Below are positions 1-6,476 of a stretch of 7,394 bases of DNA, in pieces. The notes under the pieces are model-generated. The model was not told where the DNA came from. It did not search any database and saw only the letters and a list, made by a program, of their open reading frames with translations. Source of the stretch: CAZYYO01 sp964650965 (GTDB taxonomy: Bacteria > Bacillota > Clostridia > Lachnospirales > Lachnospiraceae). Both the position numbers and the translations under genes were made by a program. Positions within the stretch are counted from its first letter, which is position 1, and each line of letters begins with the position of its first letter. The stretch is from positions 1-7,394 of the forward strand of contig CAZYYO010000096.1 in NCBI GenBank assembly GCA_964650965.1, given 5' to 3'.

Positions 1-886
1 ATTAGGAGATTCTGTATCAGCACTTATATATCTTCTTATAAGTTGTGTTACGAATATTGTTTTAGATATTATTTTTGTAAAATATGTAGGAATGGGTGTT
101 AACGGAGTTGCACTTGCAACTGTTATTGCACAGTCTATATCCGCATTGTTATGCTTATGGAAACTGTTTCGAATGACAGAGTATTTCAAATTGAAACGAG
201 AGCATTTGAAGTTAAGCAGCAGACACGTAAAGCAGATTTTTGAACTTGGAATTCCATCAGGAATCACACAGGCGATCATTTCGTTATCTATGATTGTTGT
301 ACAAGCACTTACCAATAGTTTTGGAGAGACCTTCATTGCAGCTAATGTTATGGTACAGCGTGTAGATGGATTTGCAATGCTTCCGGCCTTTTCTTTTGGA
401 ATGGCAATGACTACATTTGCAGGGCAGAATGTTGGTGCGAAACGAATGGATCGTGTTGAAAGAGGAACCAAGCAGGGAACAATCCTTGCAGTATGTACTT
501 CAGCGGCTATCACAGTAATTCTGCTATTAGTAGGTCGCGCTTTGATGGGAATTTTCACCAATACACCGGAACTTGTTGATCTGGGAATGCAGTTACTTAC
601 AATTCTTGCTTTCGGATATCCAATGATGGCAATTACGCAGTCACTGTTTGGAATTATGAGAGGTGCTGGAGATACCTTAACACCTATGTGGTTAGCGGTA
701 CTTCAGACGGTTGTCCTTCGAGTGCCAATGGCATATCTTTTGGTATATCTGACTAGATCAGCAGAATACCCGAAAGGACGACAGGAATGTATTTTTGTAT
801 CGTTGGTAGTAACTTGGACCATCAGTGCATTGATGAATTATATTATTTTTAAGATTGGAAAATGGAAAAAGAAAGCAATCGCTTAG
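1..886 (+). CDS. MATE-family multidrug/metabolite efflux transporter, 3' part
   Basis: This is the C-terminal part (294 residues visible) of a MATE-type transporter, a cytoplasmic-membrane antiporter that expels drugs or metabolites using a Na+ or H+ gradient. The frame is open from base 2 with no start codon, and the residues before the Met at 92 (LGDSVSAL, then NIVLDIIFVKYVGMGVNG) match the usual MATE pattern, so the gene begins outside the window and the Met at 92 is internal. Family features seen are the GIPSGITQAI helix, the AANVMVQRVDGF helix, the FAGQNVGAKR loop that starts the second bundle, and a late FGIMRGAGDT segment. Several hydrophobic helices follow, and the tail is basic (KIGKWKKKAIA), as expected for a cytoplasmic end. 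Full-length members have about 450 residues. The substrate cannot be told. A strong terminator follows, so the gene is not co-transcribed with what comes next. Confidence 0.93.
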   Translation, partial: LGDSVSALIYLLISCVTNIVLDIIFVKYVGMGVNGVALATVIAQSISALLCLWKLFRMTEYFKLKREHLKLSSRHVKQIFELGIPSGITQAIISLSMIVVQALTNSFGETFIAANVMVQRVDGFAMLPAFSFGMAMTTFAGQNVGAKRMDRVERGTKQGTILAVCTSAAITVILLLVGRALMGIFTNTPELVDLGMQLLTILAFGYPMMAITQSLFGIMRGAGDTLTPMWLAVLQTVVLRVPMAYLLVYLTRSAEYPKGRQECIFVSLVVTWTISALMNYIIFKIGKWKKKAIA

Positions 887-890
887 AACA

Positions 891-939
891 AAAGCCATGG
901 ACAAATTTGCAATAGCAATATTTGTCCTGGCTTTTTTTT
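891..939 (+). terminator. Intrinsic terminator after the MATE gene
   Basis: A long hairpin starts five bases after the stop codon. AAAGCCA (891-897) pairs with TGGCTTT (928-934), GGACAAAT (899-906) pairs with ATTTGTCC (920-927) across a single bulged T at 898, and an apical TTGC/GCAA stem (907-910 with 915-918) closes an AATA loop. The 3' side runs into eight T residues (932-939). This is a textbook Rho-independent terminator and separates the transporter from the oxidoreductase downstream. Confidence 0.92.
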
Positions 940-958
940 ATTGTAAACACAAGATAAA

Positions 959-978
959 AACCTAACCCTGTTAAGGTT
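959..978. promoter_or_regulatory. Imperfect dyad, possible operator upstream of the oxidoreductase
   Basis: AACCTAAC (959-966) and GTTAAGGTT (970-978) are inverted copies of each other apart from one missing T in the left half, with three bases between them. A short near-palindrome in the only promoter-sized gap upstream of the oxidoreductase is what a dimeric regulator would bind. No regulator gene lies beside it and I cannot name the family. The dyad centre is about 45 bases upstream of the TATAAT, which would suit an activator better than a repressor. This is an inference from symmetry alone. Confidence 0.3.
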
Positions 979-1011
979 AATTAAAAGGGAGTATCTACGC
1001 ACCGTATTTTC

Positions 1012-1017
1012 TATAAT
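1012..1017 (+). promoter_or_regulatory. Probable -10 box for the oxidoreductase gene
   Basis: A perfect TATAAT lies 46 bases upstream of the chosen start codon, after the terminator of the previous gene, so a promoter is required here. At the usual 17-base spacing the -35 position (989-994, GAGTAT) is poor. A second arrangement, TTAAAA (981-986) with TATTTT (1005-1010) at 18-base spacing, is also possible. A weak -35 would fit a promoter that depends on an activator. Confidence 0.45.
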
Positions 1018-1047
1018 AATCTCATCAAAGAGAAGAACTTAATGAGT

Positions 1048-1054
1048 AAAGGAG
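1048..1054 (+). promoter_or_regulatory. Shine-Dalgarno site that fixes the oxidoreductase start
   Basis: AAAGGAG lies 8 bases before the ATG at 1063. An earlier in-frame ATG at 1042 has only a weak purine run (AGAGAAGA) upstream, and using it would place this good ribosome site inside the coding region. The second ATG is therefore the better start. Confidence 0.75.
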
Positions 1055-1062
1055 AAGATATA

Positions 1063-2175
1063 ATGAGTAAAAAAGTAAGAATTGCAATTGTAGGTTGTGG
1101 TGGAATCGCAAATCAGAAGCATATGCCTTCTATCAAACAGTTCCCTGATCGTGCAGAAATGGTAGCTTTTTGTGACATCATTCCAGAGAGAGCTGAGAAA
1201 GCTTGTAAAGAATATGGTGCTGAAGGTGCGAAAGTTTACACTGATTACAACGAAATGTTAGCTGACAAATCAATCGAATTTGATGTGGTTCATGTATGTA
1301 CACCAAATGTTGCACATTGTCCAATCACAGTTGCAGCTTTTGAAGCTGGTAAACATGTTATGTGTGAGAAACCAATGGCACATTGTACAGCAGACGCTCA
1401 GAAGATGTTAGATGCTTGGAAAAAAACTGGAAAGAAATTCACAATCGGATACCAGAACAGATTCCGTGATGATACACAGACTTTACATGCATCCTGTGAA
1501 GCTGGTGAGTTAGGAGAAGTATACTTTGCAAAAGCTCATGCACTTCGTAGAAGAGCTGTTCCTACATGGGGCGTTTTCCCAAATAAAGCACTTCAGGGTG
1601 GTGGACCACTTATTGATATCGGAACACATGCACTTGATATCACATTATGGATGATGGATAACTACGAACCTGTATCCGTATCCGGTCAGGTATTCTACAA
1701 ACTTGGACGTCAGGAAGATGGACCAGAAGGAAATGTATTTGGACCATGGGATCCTAAGACTTTCGAAGTAGAAGATTCTGCATTTGGATTTATTAAGATG
1801 AAAAATGGTGCAACAATCTATTTAGAGTCTTCATGGGCTTTAAATGTATTGAAATCTATGGAAGCATCTACCACACTTTGTGGAACAAAAGCTGGTGCAG
1901 AGATTCACCATGGTGGAAGCTACGGCCAGGATGAATTAATCTATAACTCCGCAGAGCATAATCAGTTGATGGAAAAAGTAATCTCTCCACAGCCACTTGT
2001 TGATTTCTTTGATGGCGGAGCTGCAGCAGAAGCAGTTCGCGAGCAGGATCAGTGGATCGATGCGATTGCTAATGACAAAGAGCCATTAGTAAAACCAGAG
2101 CAGGCATTTGTAGTAACTCAGATTTTAGAGGCTATTTACAAATCTGCTGAGACTGGTAAAGAAGTATTCTTTTAA
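1063..2175 (+). CDS. Gfo/Idh/MocA-family NAD(P)-dependent oxidoreductase
   Basis: A 370-residue cytoplasmic dehydrogenase of the glucose-fructose oxidoreductase / inositol dehydrogenase / MocA type, which oxidises or reduces a hydroxyl or keto group on sugars, polyols or related compounds with NAD(P). The N-terminal Rossmann fold starts with IAIVGCGGIA (residues 7-16). The conserved EKP motif is present (102-104, its Lys catalytic in the family), and the C-terminal alpha/beta domain holds DIGTHALDITLWM (185-197) with the Asp185 and His189 pair used in catalysis. Length is normal. The start at 1063 is chosen because AAAGGAG precedes it at good spacing. An in-frame ATG at 1042 would add seven residues that repeat Met-Ser-Lys. 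The substrate cannot be read from sequence. The gene has its own promoter region and is followed by a terminator-like hairpin, so its tie to the thiolase operon is plausible but not shown. Confidence 0.93.
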   Translation: MSKKVRIAIVGCGGIANQKHMPSIKQFPDRAEMVAFCDIIPERAEKACKEYGAEGAKVYTDYNEMLADKSIEFDVVHVCTPNVAHCPITVAAFEAGKHVMCEKPMAHCTADAQKMLDAWKKTGKKFTIGYQNRFRDDTQTLHASCEAGELGEVYFAKAHALRRRAVPTWGVFPNKALQGGGPLIDIGTHALDITLWMMDNYEPVSVSGQVFYKLGRQEDGPEGNVFGPWDPKTFEVEDSAFGFIKMKNGATIYLESSWALNVLKSMEASTTLCGTKAGAEIHHGGSYGQDELIYNSAEHNQLMEKVISPQPLVDFFDGGAAAEAVREQDQWIDAIANDKEPLVKPEQAFVVTQILEAIYKSAETGKEVFF

Positions 2176-2209
2176 GCCTCTCAATAATGTTGTAAATAAA
2201 TGATACGAG

Positions 2210-2242
2210 AAAGGAATTGTGCAAGAGGCATAATTCCTTTTT
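2210..2242 (+). terminator. Terminator or attenuator hairpin between oxidoreductase and thiolase genes
   Basis: Bases 2210-2222 pair with 2228-2240 over 13 positions (twelve Watson-Crick and one G-T), closing a 5-base loop (AAGAG). The 3' arm runs directly into TTTTT (2238-2242). This has the form of an intrinsic terminator, although the stem is AT-rich at its base. It sits 34 bases after the oxidoreductase stop and 37 bases before the thiolase start. It could end the first transcript, or only reduce readthrough so that the two genes are made in different amounts. I see no convincing promoter between the hairpin and the thiolase, which favours partial readthrough. Confidence 0.65.
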
Positions 2243-2263
2243 CAACAAAAGGATGAGAATAAG

Positions 2264-2269
2264 AAAGGA
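2264..2269 (+). promoter_or_regulatory. Shine-Dalgarno site that fixes the thiolase start
   Basis: AAAGGA lies 10 bases before the ATG at 2280. The frame stays open upstream to a TTG at 2217 and an ATG at 2253. The TTG lies inside the hairpin stem, and the ATG at 2253 has its only AAAAGG directly abutting it with no spacer. The 21 extra residues are basic and unlike a thiolase N-terminus, so 2280 is the supported start. Confidence 0.7.
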
Positions 2270-2279
2270 ACATAAGCAG

Positions 2280-3599
2280 ATGAATCAAACAAAGCTTAAT
2301 AAATATAGTAGAAGTGTATCCATCATTGGCGTTGGATGTACTCCATTTATGTATACAGTAGATAACGAAGAAACAAACGGTCTTACGGAAGGGGAATTAT
2401 ACGGATATGCAGCTTTAAAAGCGATGGAAGATGCAGGAATCACAGCGAAAGATGTAGATTACTACTTCCACGGAGAGGCAAGTCCACTGAATGGTTCCAA
2501 CTATTTAACCCCAAATATTCAGATTGGTAACTGGTTTGGTATGAAGGGAAAAGGCTCTATTCATCATTCAGAAGCTTGTTGTACAGGTTACCTTGCAATT
2601 GAGCAGGCAGTTAACGCAGTAGCATCTGGAAAATATAACTGTGTTCTTACTGGAGCAGTTGAATTCGGTGATAGTATTCCAGCTGGTGGAGATAGTGTTG
2701 AAGATCCAAAACATCCATATAAGAGACAGAAAATGACCATGGAGAAGTTCTTGAAAACGACTGCTTGGCTATATGATCGTACATATTCAAGAAGCCTTAT
2801 GGCTCCAATGGAACTCATCTATGATGATGCTGCTGAAGATTATGTAAGAACTCGTGGAATTACTGCAGAGCAGATGGATGATACTTTGAACTGGATGGCA
2901 ATCAATAATCGTCGTAACGCAGCGAAGGATGAACTTGCCATCGAAAGAACAGAATTTGCAGATATTGCAAAAGAAAAAGGCTTTGATAACGTGATGGATT
3001 ATATGCGTTCTCCTTACAATCCTAAGATGGGAGATTTCCTTCGTATGGAAGGTGTAGAACGTAAATGTGATGGCGCAGCCGCTTGTATCGTATGTGCAAC
3101 AGATATGATTCCAGAGATCTGCAAGAACTTAAATCATAAACCAATCGAAGTACTTGGTGTTGGTAGTGCAGCCTGCGAAGCTTCGACTCCTCATTTCGAA
3201 ATTCGTGCAACGGAAGAAGCTGTTCGTCAGGTTTATGAAGTAACTGGTGTAAAACCAGAAGAATTAGACATTTTCTATGCAAATGACTTCATCATTACTT
3301 CTCACTTAATCTCAGCTGAGATAGCTGGATATCTTCCATATGGTGAAGGTTGGAAATATATCTGCGAGGGTCGTACTGCATATGATGGAGATAAGCCAAT
3401 CAACACAAATGGTGGTAGAACTTCCTTTGGACATGCTCATGCAGCATCTGGTCTTGCTGATGTATACGAATGTTGTATGCAGATGCGAGGTGAATGCGGC
3501 GAGAGACAGGTCAAGAAATTACCTAAGACCGGAATGCTTAGAGGATATGGCGGAGCCCAGAACGTAGCAGCTGTACTTCTTAGAACATTAGAGAAATAG
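2280..3599 (+). CDS. Thiolase-superfamily enzyme, SCP-x / thiolase-like type
   Basis: A 439-residue cytoplasmic enzyme of the thiolase superfamily, which makes or breaks the bond next to a thioester (acyl plus acetyl units, with CoA or possibly ACP). The N-terminal half has VSIIGVGCTPF (13-23), DAGITAKDVDYYF (51-63) and the nucleophile loop SEACCTG (97-103), where Cys101 aligns with the usual EAACASG cysteine. The C-terminal half has YANDFIITSHLISAEIAGY (333-351), NTNGG (375-379) and GHAHAASG (384-391), equivalent to the thiolase GHPLGATG with catalytic His385. The final motif, normally HNxGG in SCP-x enzymes or CxG in classical thiolases, reads RGYGG (421-425), so the oxyanion or acid-base site may differ. 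A zinc-ribbon/OB-fold partner follows after 14 bases, a pairing typical of this branch. A KAS-like or acyltransferase role (as in PhlC-type proteins) is also possible. Substrate unknown. Confidence 0.88.
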   Translation: MNQTKLNKYSRSVSIIGVGCTPFMYTVDNEETNGLTEGELYGYAALKAMEDAGITAKDVDYYFHGEASPLNGSNYLTPNIQIGNWFGMKGKGSIHHSEACCTGYLAIEQAVNAVASGKYNCVLTGAVEFGDSIPAGGDSVEDPKHPYKRQKMTMEKFLKTTAWLYDRTYSRSLMAPMELIYDDAAEDYVRTRGITAEQMDDTLNWMAINNRRNAAKDELAIERTEFADIAKEKGFDNVMDYMRSPYNPKMGDFLRMEGVERKCDGAAACIVCATDMIPEICKNLNHKPIEVLGVGSAACEASTPHFEIRATEEAVRQVYEVTGVKPEELDIFYANDFIITSHLISAEIAGYLPYGEGWKYICEGRTAYDGDKPINTNGGRTSFGHAHAASGLADVYECCMQMRGECGERQVKKLPKTGMLRGYGGAQNVAAVLLRTLEK

Positions 3600-3613
3600 G
3601 AGGGAAATCACAC

Positions 3614-4027
3614 ATGAGTATCAAATTAGAAAAAGTAGTAGAGAAATTTTATTTAGGACTTGAAGAAGGTAAACTTCTCGGACGCAAATGTCCAAAATGT
3701 GGCGCTGTAGAATTCCCACCAGTATATGCTTGCAATAGTTGTGGAAATTTGGAGACAGAATGGGTTGAAATTAGTGGAAAAGCAAAAATGAAATCCATTG
3801 TTATGCCAGCAGCACTTTCTTCTAAACCAGAATATGCAAAATTCGGAGCTTTTGCATATGGAGAAGTTGAGCTTGAAGAAGGAGCTTGCTTCAATGCAGT
3901 TGTGAAAGGAATCAACAAAAAGAAGAGAAAAGAACTTTTAGATAAATTACCAGTTAATGTTCATGCAGAAATTGTAGACAGAGATGGTGGATTTAAAACC
4001 GTAATATTCGTACTTGATGAAGAGTAA
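3614..4027 (+). CDS. Zinc-ribbon / OB-fold (DUF35) thiolase partner protein
   Basis: A 137-residue protein of the DUF35 family: a rubredoxin-like zinc ribbon followed by an OB fold. The four zinc ligands are visible as CPKC (26-29) and CNSC (40-43). The ribbon is followed by WVEISGKAKMKSIV (48-61), where the OB barrel begins, and the hydrophobic strand FAYGEVELEEG. In known systems such proteins sit beside thiolases or HMG-CoA synthases. In archaea a DUF35 protein bridges acetoacetyl-CoA thiolase and HMG-CoA synthase, and PhlB plays a similar part with PhlA and PhlC. By position, 14 bases after the thiolase with AGGAGG (3598-3603) overlapping that stop codon, this one should form a complex with the thiolase. 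No HMG-CoA synthase is present in the window. It has no catalytic motif of its own that I can see. Confidence 0.9.
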   Translation: MSIKLEKVVEKFYLGLEEGKLLGRKCPKCGAVEFPPVYACNSCGNLETEWVEISGKAKMKSIVMPAALSSKPEYAKFGAFAYGEVELEEGACFNAVVKGINKKKRKELLDKLPVNVHAEIVDRDGGFKTVIFVLDEE

Positions 4028-4099
4028 GAATCATTGTTTCGGCTTCACTTGGATAGAAAATAGTCAATAAATTATGAAAGAAGATAGGAGATTTATAAA

Positions 4100-4339
4100 A
4101 TGGATAGAAAAGAATTAGAAAGCAAAATTATTGAATTAGTTTCAACATCATACAACAAAGATGTGGCTGAGTTATCAGTGAATACATTAATTAAAGAGGA
4201 ATTAGGCGGAGCTTCGATTCAGATGGTTGGTCTTGTTTCTGAAATCGAGAATGAATTGGACGTTATGGTTCAACTTCAGATTGCATCTGCATGCAATACC
4301 ATTGGAGAACTTGTAGATAAGGTTGAGGAATTAATGTAA
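4100..4339 (+). CDS. Stand-alone acyl carrier protein with atypical attachment motif
   Basis: A small acidic protein of 79 residues with the four-helix acyl carrier protein pattern: helix 1 (DRKELESKIIELVSTSY), the loop with LSVNTLIKEELGG, helix 2 starting at the attachment Ser39 (ASIQMVGLVSEIENELDV), and a last helix with IGELVDKVEELM. The usual DSL signature that carries 4'-phosphopantetheine reads ASI here. The serine is kept but the conserved preceding Asp is replaced by Ala38. An AGGAG site (4086-4090) stands 9 bases before the ATG. It lies between the thiolase/OB-fold pair and the phosphate acyltransferase, so it probably carries the acyl intermediate they share. It is not the fatty-acid synthesis ACP by context, since no fab genes are nearby. 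A Sfp-type phosphopantetheinyl transferase at 7109 could be its activator. The 72-base gap upstream is the longest inside the run. Confidence 0.85.
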   Translation: MDRKELESKIIELVSTSYNKDVAELSVNTLIKEELGGASIQMVGLVSEIENELDVMVQLQIASACNTIGELVDKVEELM

Positions 4340-4367
4340 TTTACGACTCAAAACGGAGGAAATTCAC

Positions 4368-5372
4368 ATGAATGTTCTAGAACAGATTTATGCGAAAGCG
4401 AAAGCAAATCCTCAGAGAGTCGCTTTTCCAGAAGCTACCAATGAAAAAATGATGCAGGCAGCTTATGAGACGGGAAAAGAAGGCTACATTATTCCAATTC
4501 TTGTTGGAAATAAAGAGGAATTAGTAAGTCTTTGCAACAAAAGAGGATATGAGACAGAGGTATTCCAGATTGTCGATATCGAAGAAGAATCATACAAACA
4601 GAAATTAATAGAAAGCTATGTGTCACTTCCTAACAGTATGTTGAAGGAGAAGGCATTGGCAAGACGTATGGCGAATCCTTTGTATTACGCAATGGTAATG
4701 CAGGCTGTAGAAGAAGCAGAAGTAACATTCGCAGGTATTGATAATACAACTGGTGACGTACTATTAGCGGGCCAGATGATCATCGGATTACAGCCTGGTA
4801 TTAGTACAATTTCGAGTATTGGACTTTGTGATATCCCAGGATTTGAGGGAAGCGAGGGTTCATTACTGGCAGTAGGTGACAGTGCAGTATGTACGAATCC
4901 GAACCCAGAGCAGCTTGCAGATATTGCAATTTCAGCTTGTGATACAGTACATAGCTTATTAGATTGGGATCCAAGATGCGCAATGATTAGTTATTCAACG
5001 CTTGGCAGTGGTCAGGGAGAATTAATTGATAAGGTAGTGGAAGCGCTTCACATTGCAAACGAGAAGAGACCAGACTACAAAATTGATGGAGAATTCCAGC
5101 TAGATGCAGCTATCAAACCAGAAGTAGCAGCCAAGAAAGTGACAAGAGAAAGTGCAGTTGCGGGTAAAGCAAATGTGTTAATCTGGCCAGATTTAAATGT
5201 TGGCAATACTTCTGTTAAGTTGATTCAGACATTTGGTAAAGCAAATGCTTATGGACCAATGTTACAGGGCTTCAACAAAGTTGTCTGTGATTGCTCAAGA
5301 GGGGCACCAGTATCAGAAATCAAAGGAAATATTGTGATTTCTGCAGTTCGTGCTGCAGGAGGAAAGAAATAA
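4368..5372 (+). CDS. Phosphate acyltransferase, Pta-type (PTA/PTB family)
   Basis: A 334-residue cytoplasmic enzyme that swaps an acyl group between a thioester (CoA, or here perhaps ACP) and phosphate, giving acyl phosphate. The length and motifs match stand-alone phosphate acetyltransferases rather than phosphotransbutyrylase: PEATNEKMMQAA (21-32), PNPEQLADIAISACDT (178-193), DPRCAMISYSTLGSGQGE (201-218) and PDLNVGNTSVKLIQTFGKAN (274-293). The substrate loop CDCSRGAP (307-314) keeps the Ser310-Arg311 pair, but the residue seven after the Ser, an Asp in studied Pta enzymes, is Glu317. GGAGG (4355-4359) lies 8 bases before the ATG. The next gene starts on the base after its stop, so the two are translationally linked. 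It is paired with a butyrate-kinase-type enzyme, not an acetate kinase, so the true acyl group may be larger than acetyl. I leave the gene symbol blank for this reason. Confidence 0.88.
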   Translation: MNVLEQIYAKAKANPQRVAFPEATNEKMMQAAYETGKEGYIIPILVGNKEELVSLCNKRGYETEVFQIVDIEEESYKQKLIESYVSLPNSMLKEKALARRMANPLYYAMVMQAVEEAEVTFAGIDNTTGDVLLAGQMIIGLQPGISTISSIGLCDIPGFEGSEGSLLAVGDSAVCTNPNPEQLADIAISACDTVHSLLDWDPRCAMISYSTLGSGQGELIDKVVEALHIANEKRPDYKIDGEFQLDAAIKPEVAAKKVTRESAVAGKANVLIWPDLNVGNTSVKLIQTFGKANAYGPMLQGFNKVVCDCSRGAPVSEIKGNIVISAVRAAGGKK

Positions 5373-6476
5373 ATGAGTACATATAAAGTATTTGCGATTA
5401 ATCCAGGGTCAACATCTACAAAAATCGCGTTAATCGAAGACGAGAAGACTGTTTTTTCTGCAAATGTAAGTCATGATGCAGCAAAATTGGCAGAGTTTGA
5501 TGGTATTTCTGCGCAGATGCCATATCGTAAAGAAACAATTATGAATCTTCTGAAAGAAAATAATATTTCATTGGAAGGTGTTGATGCATTCGTTGGACGT
5601 GGTGGCGGATTATTATCATTAGTAGGTGGAACCTATGAAATCGATGAAACACTTTTAGATCATGCAACAAGAGGCGCTAACGGAGTTCAGCATCCAGCAC
5701 AGCTCGGAAGCCAGTTGGCGGAAGAATTCCGAAAAGAGTTTGGTGGAAAAGGATTTGTTGTAAATCCTCCAGATGTAGATGAGTATCAGGATCTTGCTCG
5801 TATGACTGGTATCAAAGGTGTATATCGAACATGTCATTTGCATTCTTTGAACTTAAAAGAGACAGCAATTCGTCATGCCTCTACGCTTGGTAAGAAATAC
5901 GAAGAATGTAACTTTGTAGTATGCCATATCGGTGGTGGAATTTCTGTTTCTGCACATAGAGAAGGTAAAATGGTTGATGGATTTGATATTGTTGGAGGAG
6001 AAGGACCAATGGCTCCAACTAGATCCGGAAGTGTACCTGTATCTGCGTTACTTAAATATGCGGAGGGAAAAGATTTAAAAGAAGTAAAAGGCCTTTGCAC
6101 AAGAAACGGGGGATTTGTAAGTCATTTGGGAATTTCTGATGCACTTGAAATCTCAAATCGTGCAGCAGCAGGTGATAAAGAAGCTGCTATGCTTTGGAAT
6201 ACAATGATCTATCAGATTACGAAATGCATTGGATCTATGGCAGCTGTTCTTCATGGCAAAATTGATGGTATCCTCTTAGGTGGAGGCATGGTCTACAACA
6301 AAGATCTTGTAGCTCAGATTAAGGATGCATGCGAATGGATTGCACCAGTAACTGCTTATCCAGGAGAATTTGAGATGGAAGCAATGGCAGCAGGAGCTAT
6401 CCGTGTCCTTTCTGGAAATGAAGAGGCAAAACATTATTCGGGAAAACCAGCATGGGAAGGATTTGATTTTGAATGA
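5373..6476 (+). CDS. Butyrate kinase family carboxylate kinase
   Basis: A 367-residue ASKHA-fold kinase that moves phosphate from an acyl phosphate to ADP, giving ATP and a free carboxylate (reversible). Seen in order: phosphate-binding NPGSTSTK (10-17), GRGGGLL (75-81), NPPDVDEYQDLARMTGI (131-147), TCHLHSLN (153-160, HFHALN in typical butyrate kinases), CHIGGGIS (184-191), GEGPMAPTRSGSVP (209-222), DGILLGGGMVYN (298-309) and YPGEFEMEAMAAGA (329-342). The overall pattern and length are those of Buk (about 355 residues). The TRSG segment resembles acetate kinase, and the GPFSPERSGGLP consensus is altered, so the substrate may be a non-standard short carboxylate. The ribosome site AGGAGG (5357-5362) lies inside the 3' end of the acyltransferase gene, whose stop directly abuts this ATG. 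Together the two enzymes form an ATP-yielding pair. Confidence 0.9.
   Translation: MSTYKVFAINPGSTSTKIALIEDEKTVFSANVSHDAAKLAEFDGISAQMPYRKETIMNLLKENNISLEGVDAFVGRGGGLLSLVGGTYEIDETLLDHATRGANGVQHPAQLGSQLAEEFRKEFGGKGFVVNPPDVDEYQDLARMTGIKGVYRTCHLHSLNLKETAIRHASTLGKKYEECNFVVCHIGGGISVSAHREGKMVDGFDIVGGEGPMAPTRSGSVPVSALLKYAEGKDLKEVKGLCTRNGGFVSHLGISDALEISNRAAAGDKEAAMLWNTMIYQITKCIGSMAAVLHGKIDGILLGGGMVYNKDLVAQIKDACEWIAPVTAYPGEFEMEAMAAGAIRVLSGNEEAKHYSGKPAWEGFDFE

Noticed and set aside
942..955. Catabolite-response (cre) site at TGTAAACACA
   Set aside because: The right half does not match the cre consensus and the central CG is absent.
2217..2279. TTG start at 2217 extending the thiolase by 21 residues
   Set aside because: The TTG is inside the hairpin stem, the extra residues are basic and unlike a thiolase, and a good ribosome site precedes the ATG at 2280.
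3340..3567. Open frame of 75 codons on the + strand
   Set aside because: It lies wholly within the thiolase C-terminal motifs in another frame and its product resembles nothing; it is a shadow of the real gene.
4049..4078. Internal promoter before the ACP gene (TTGGAT with TATGAA)
   Set aside because: Both boxes match the consensus poorly and AT-rich gaps give such matches by chance; kept only as the longest gap within the run.
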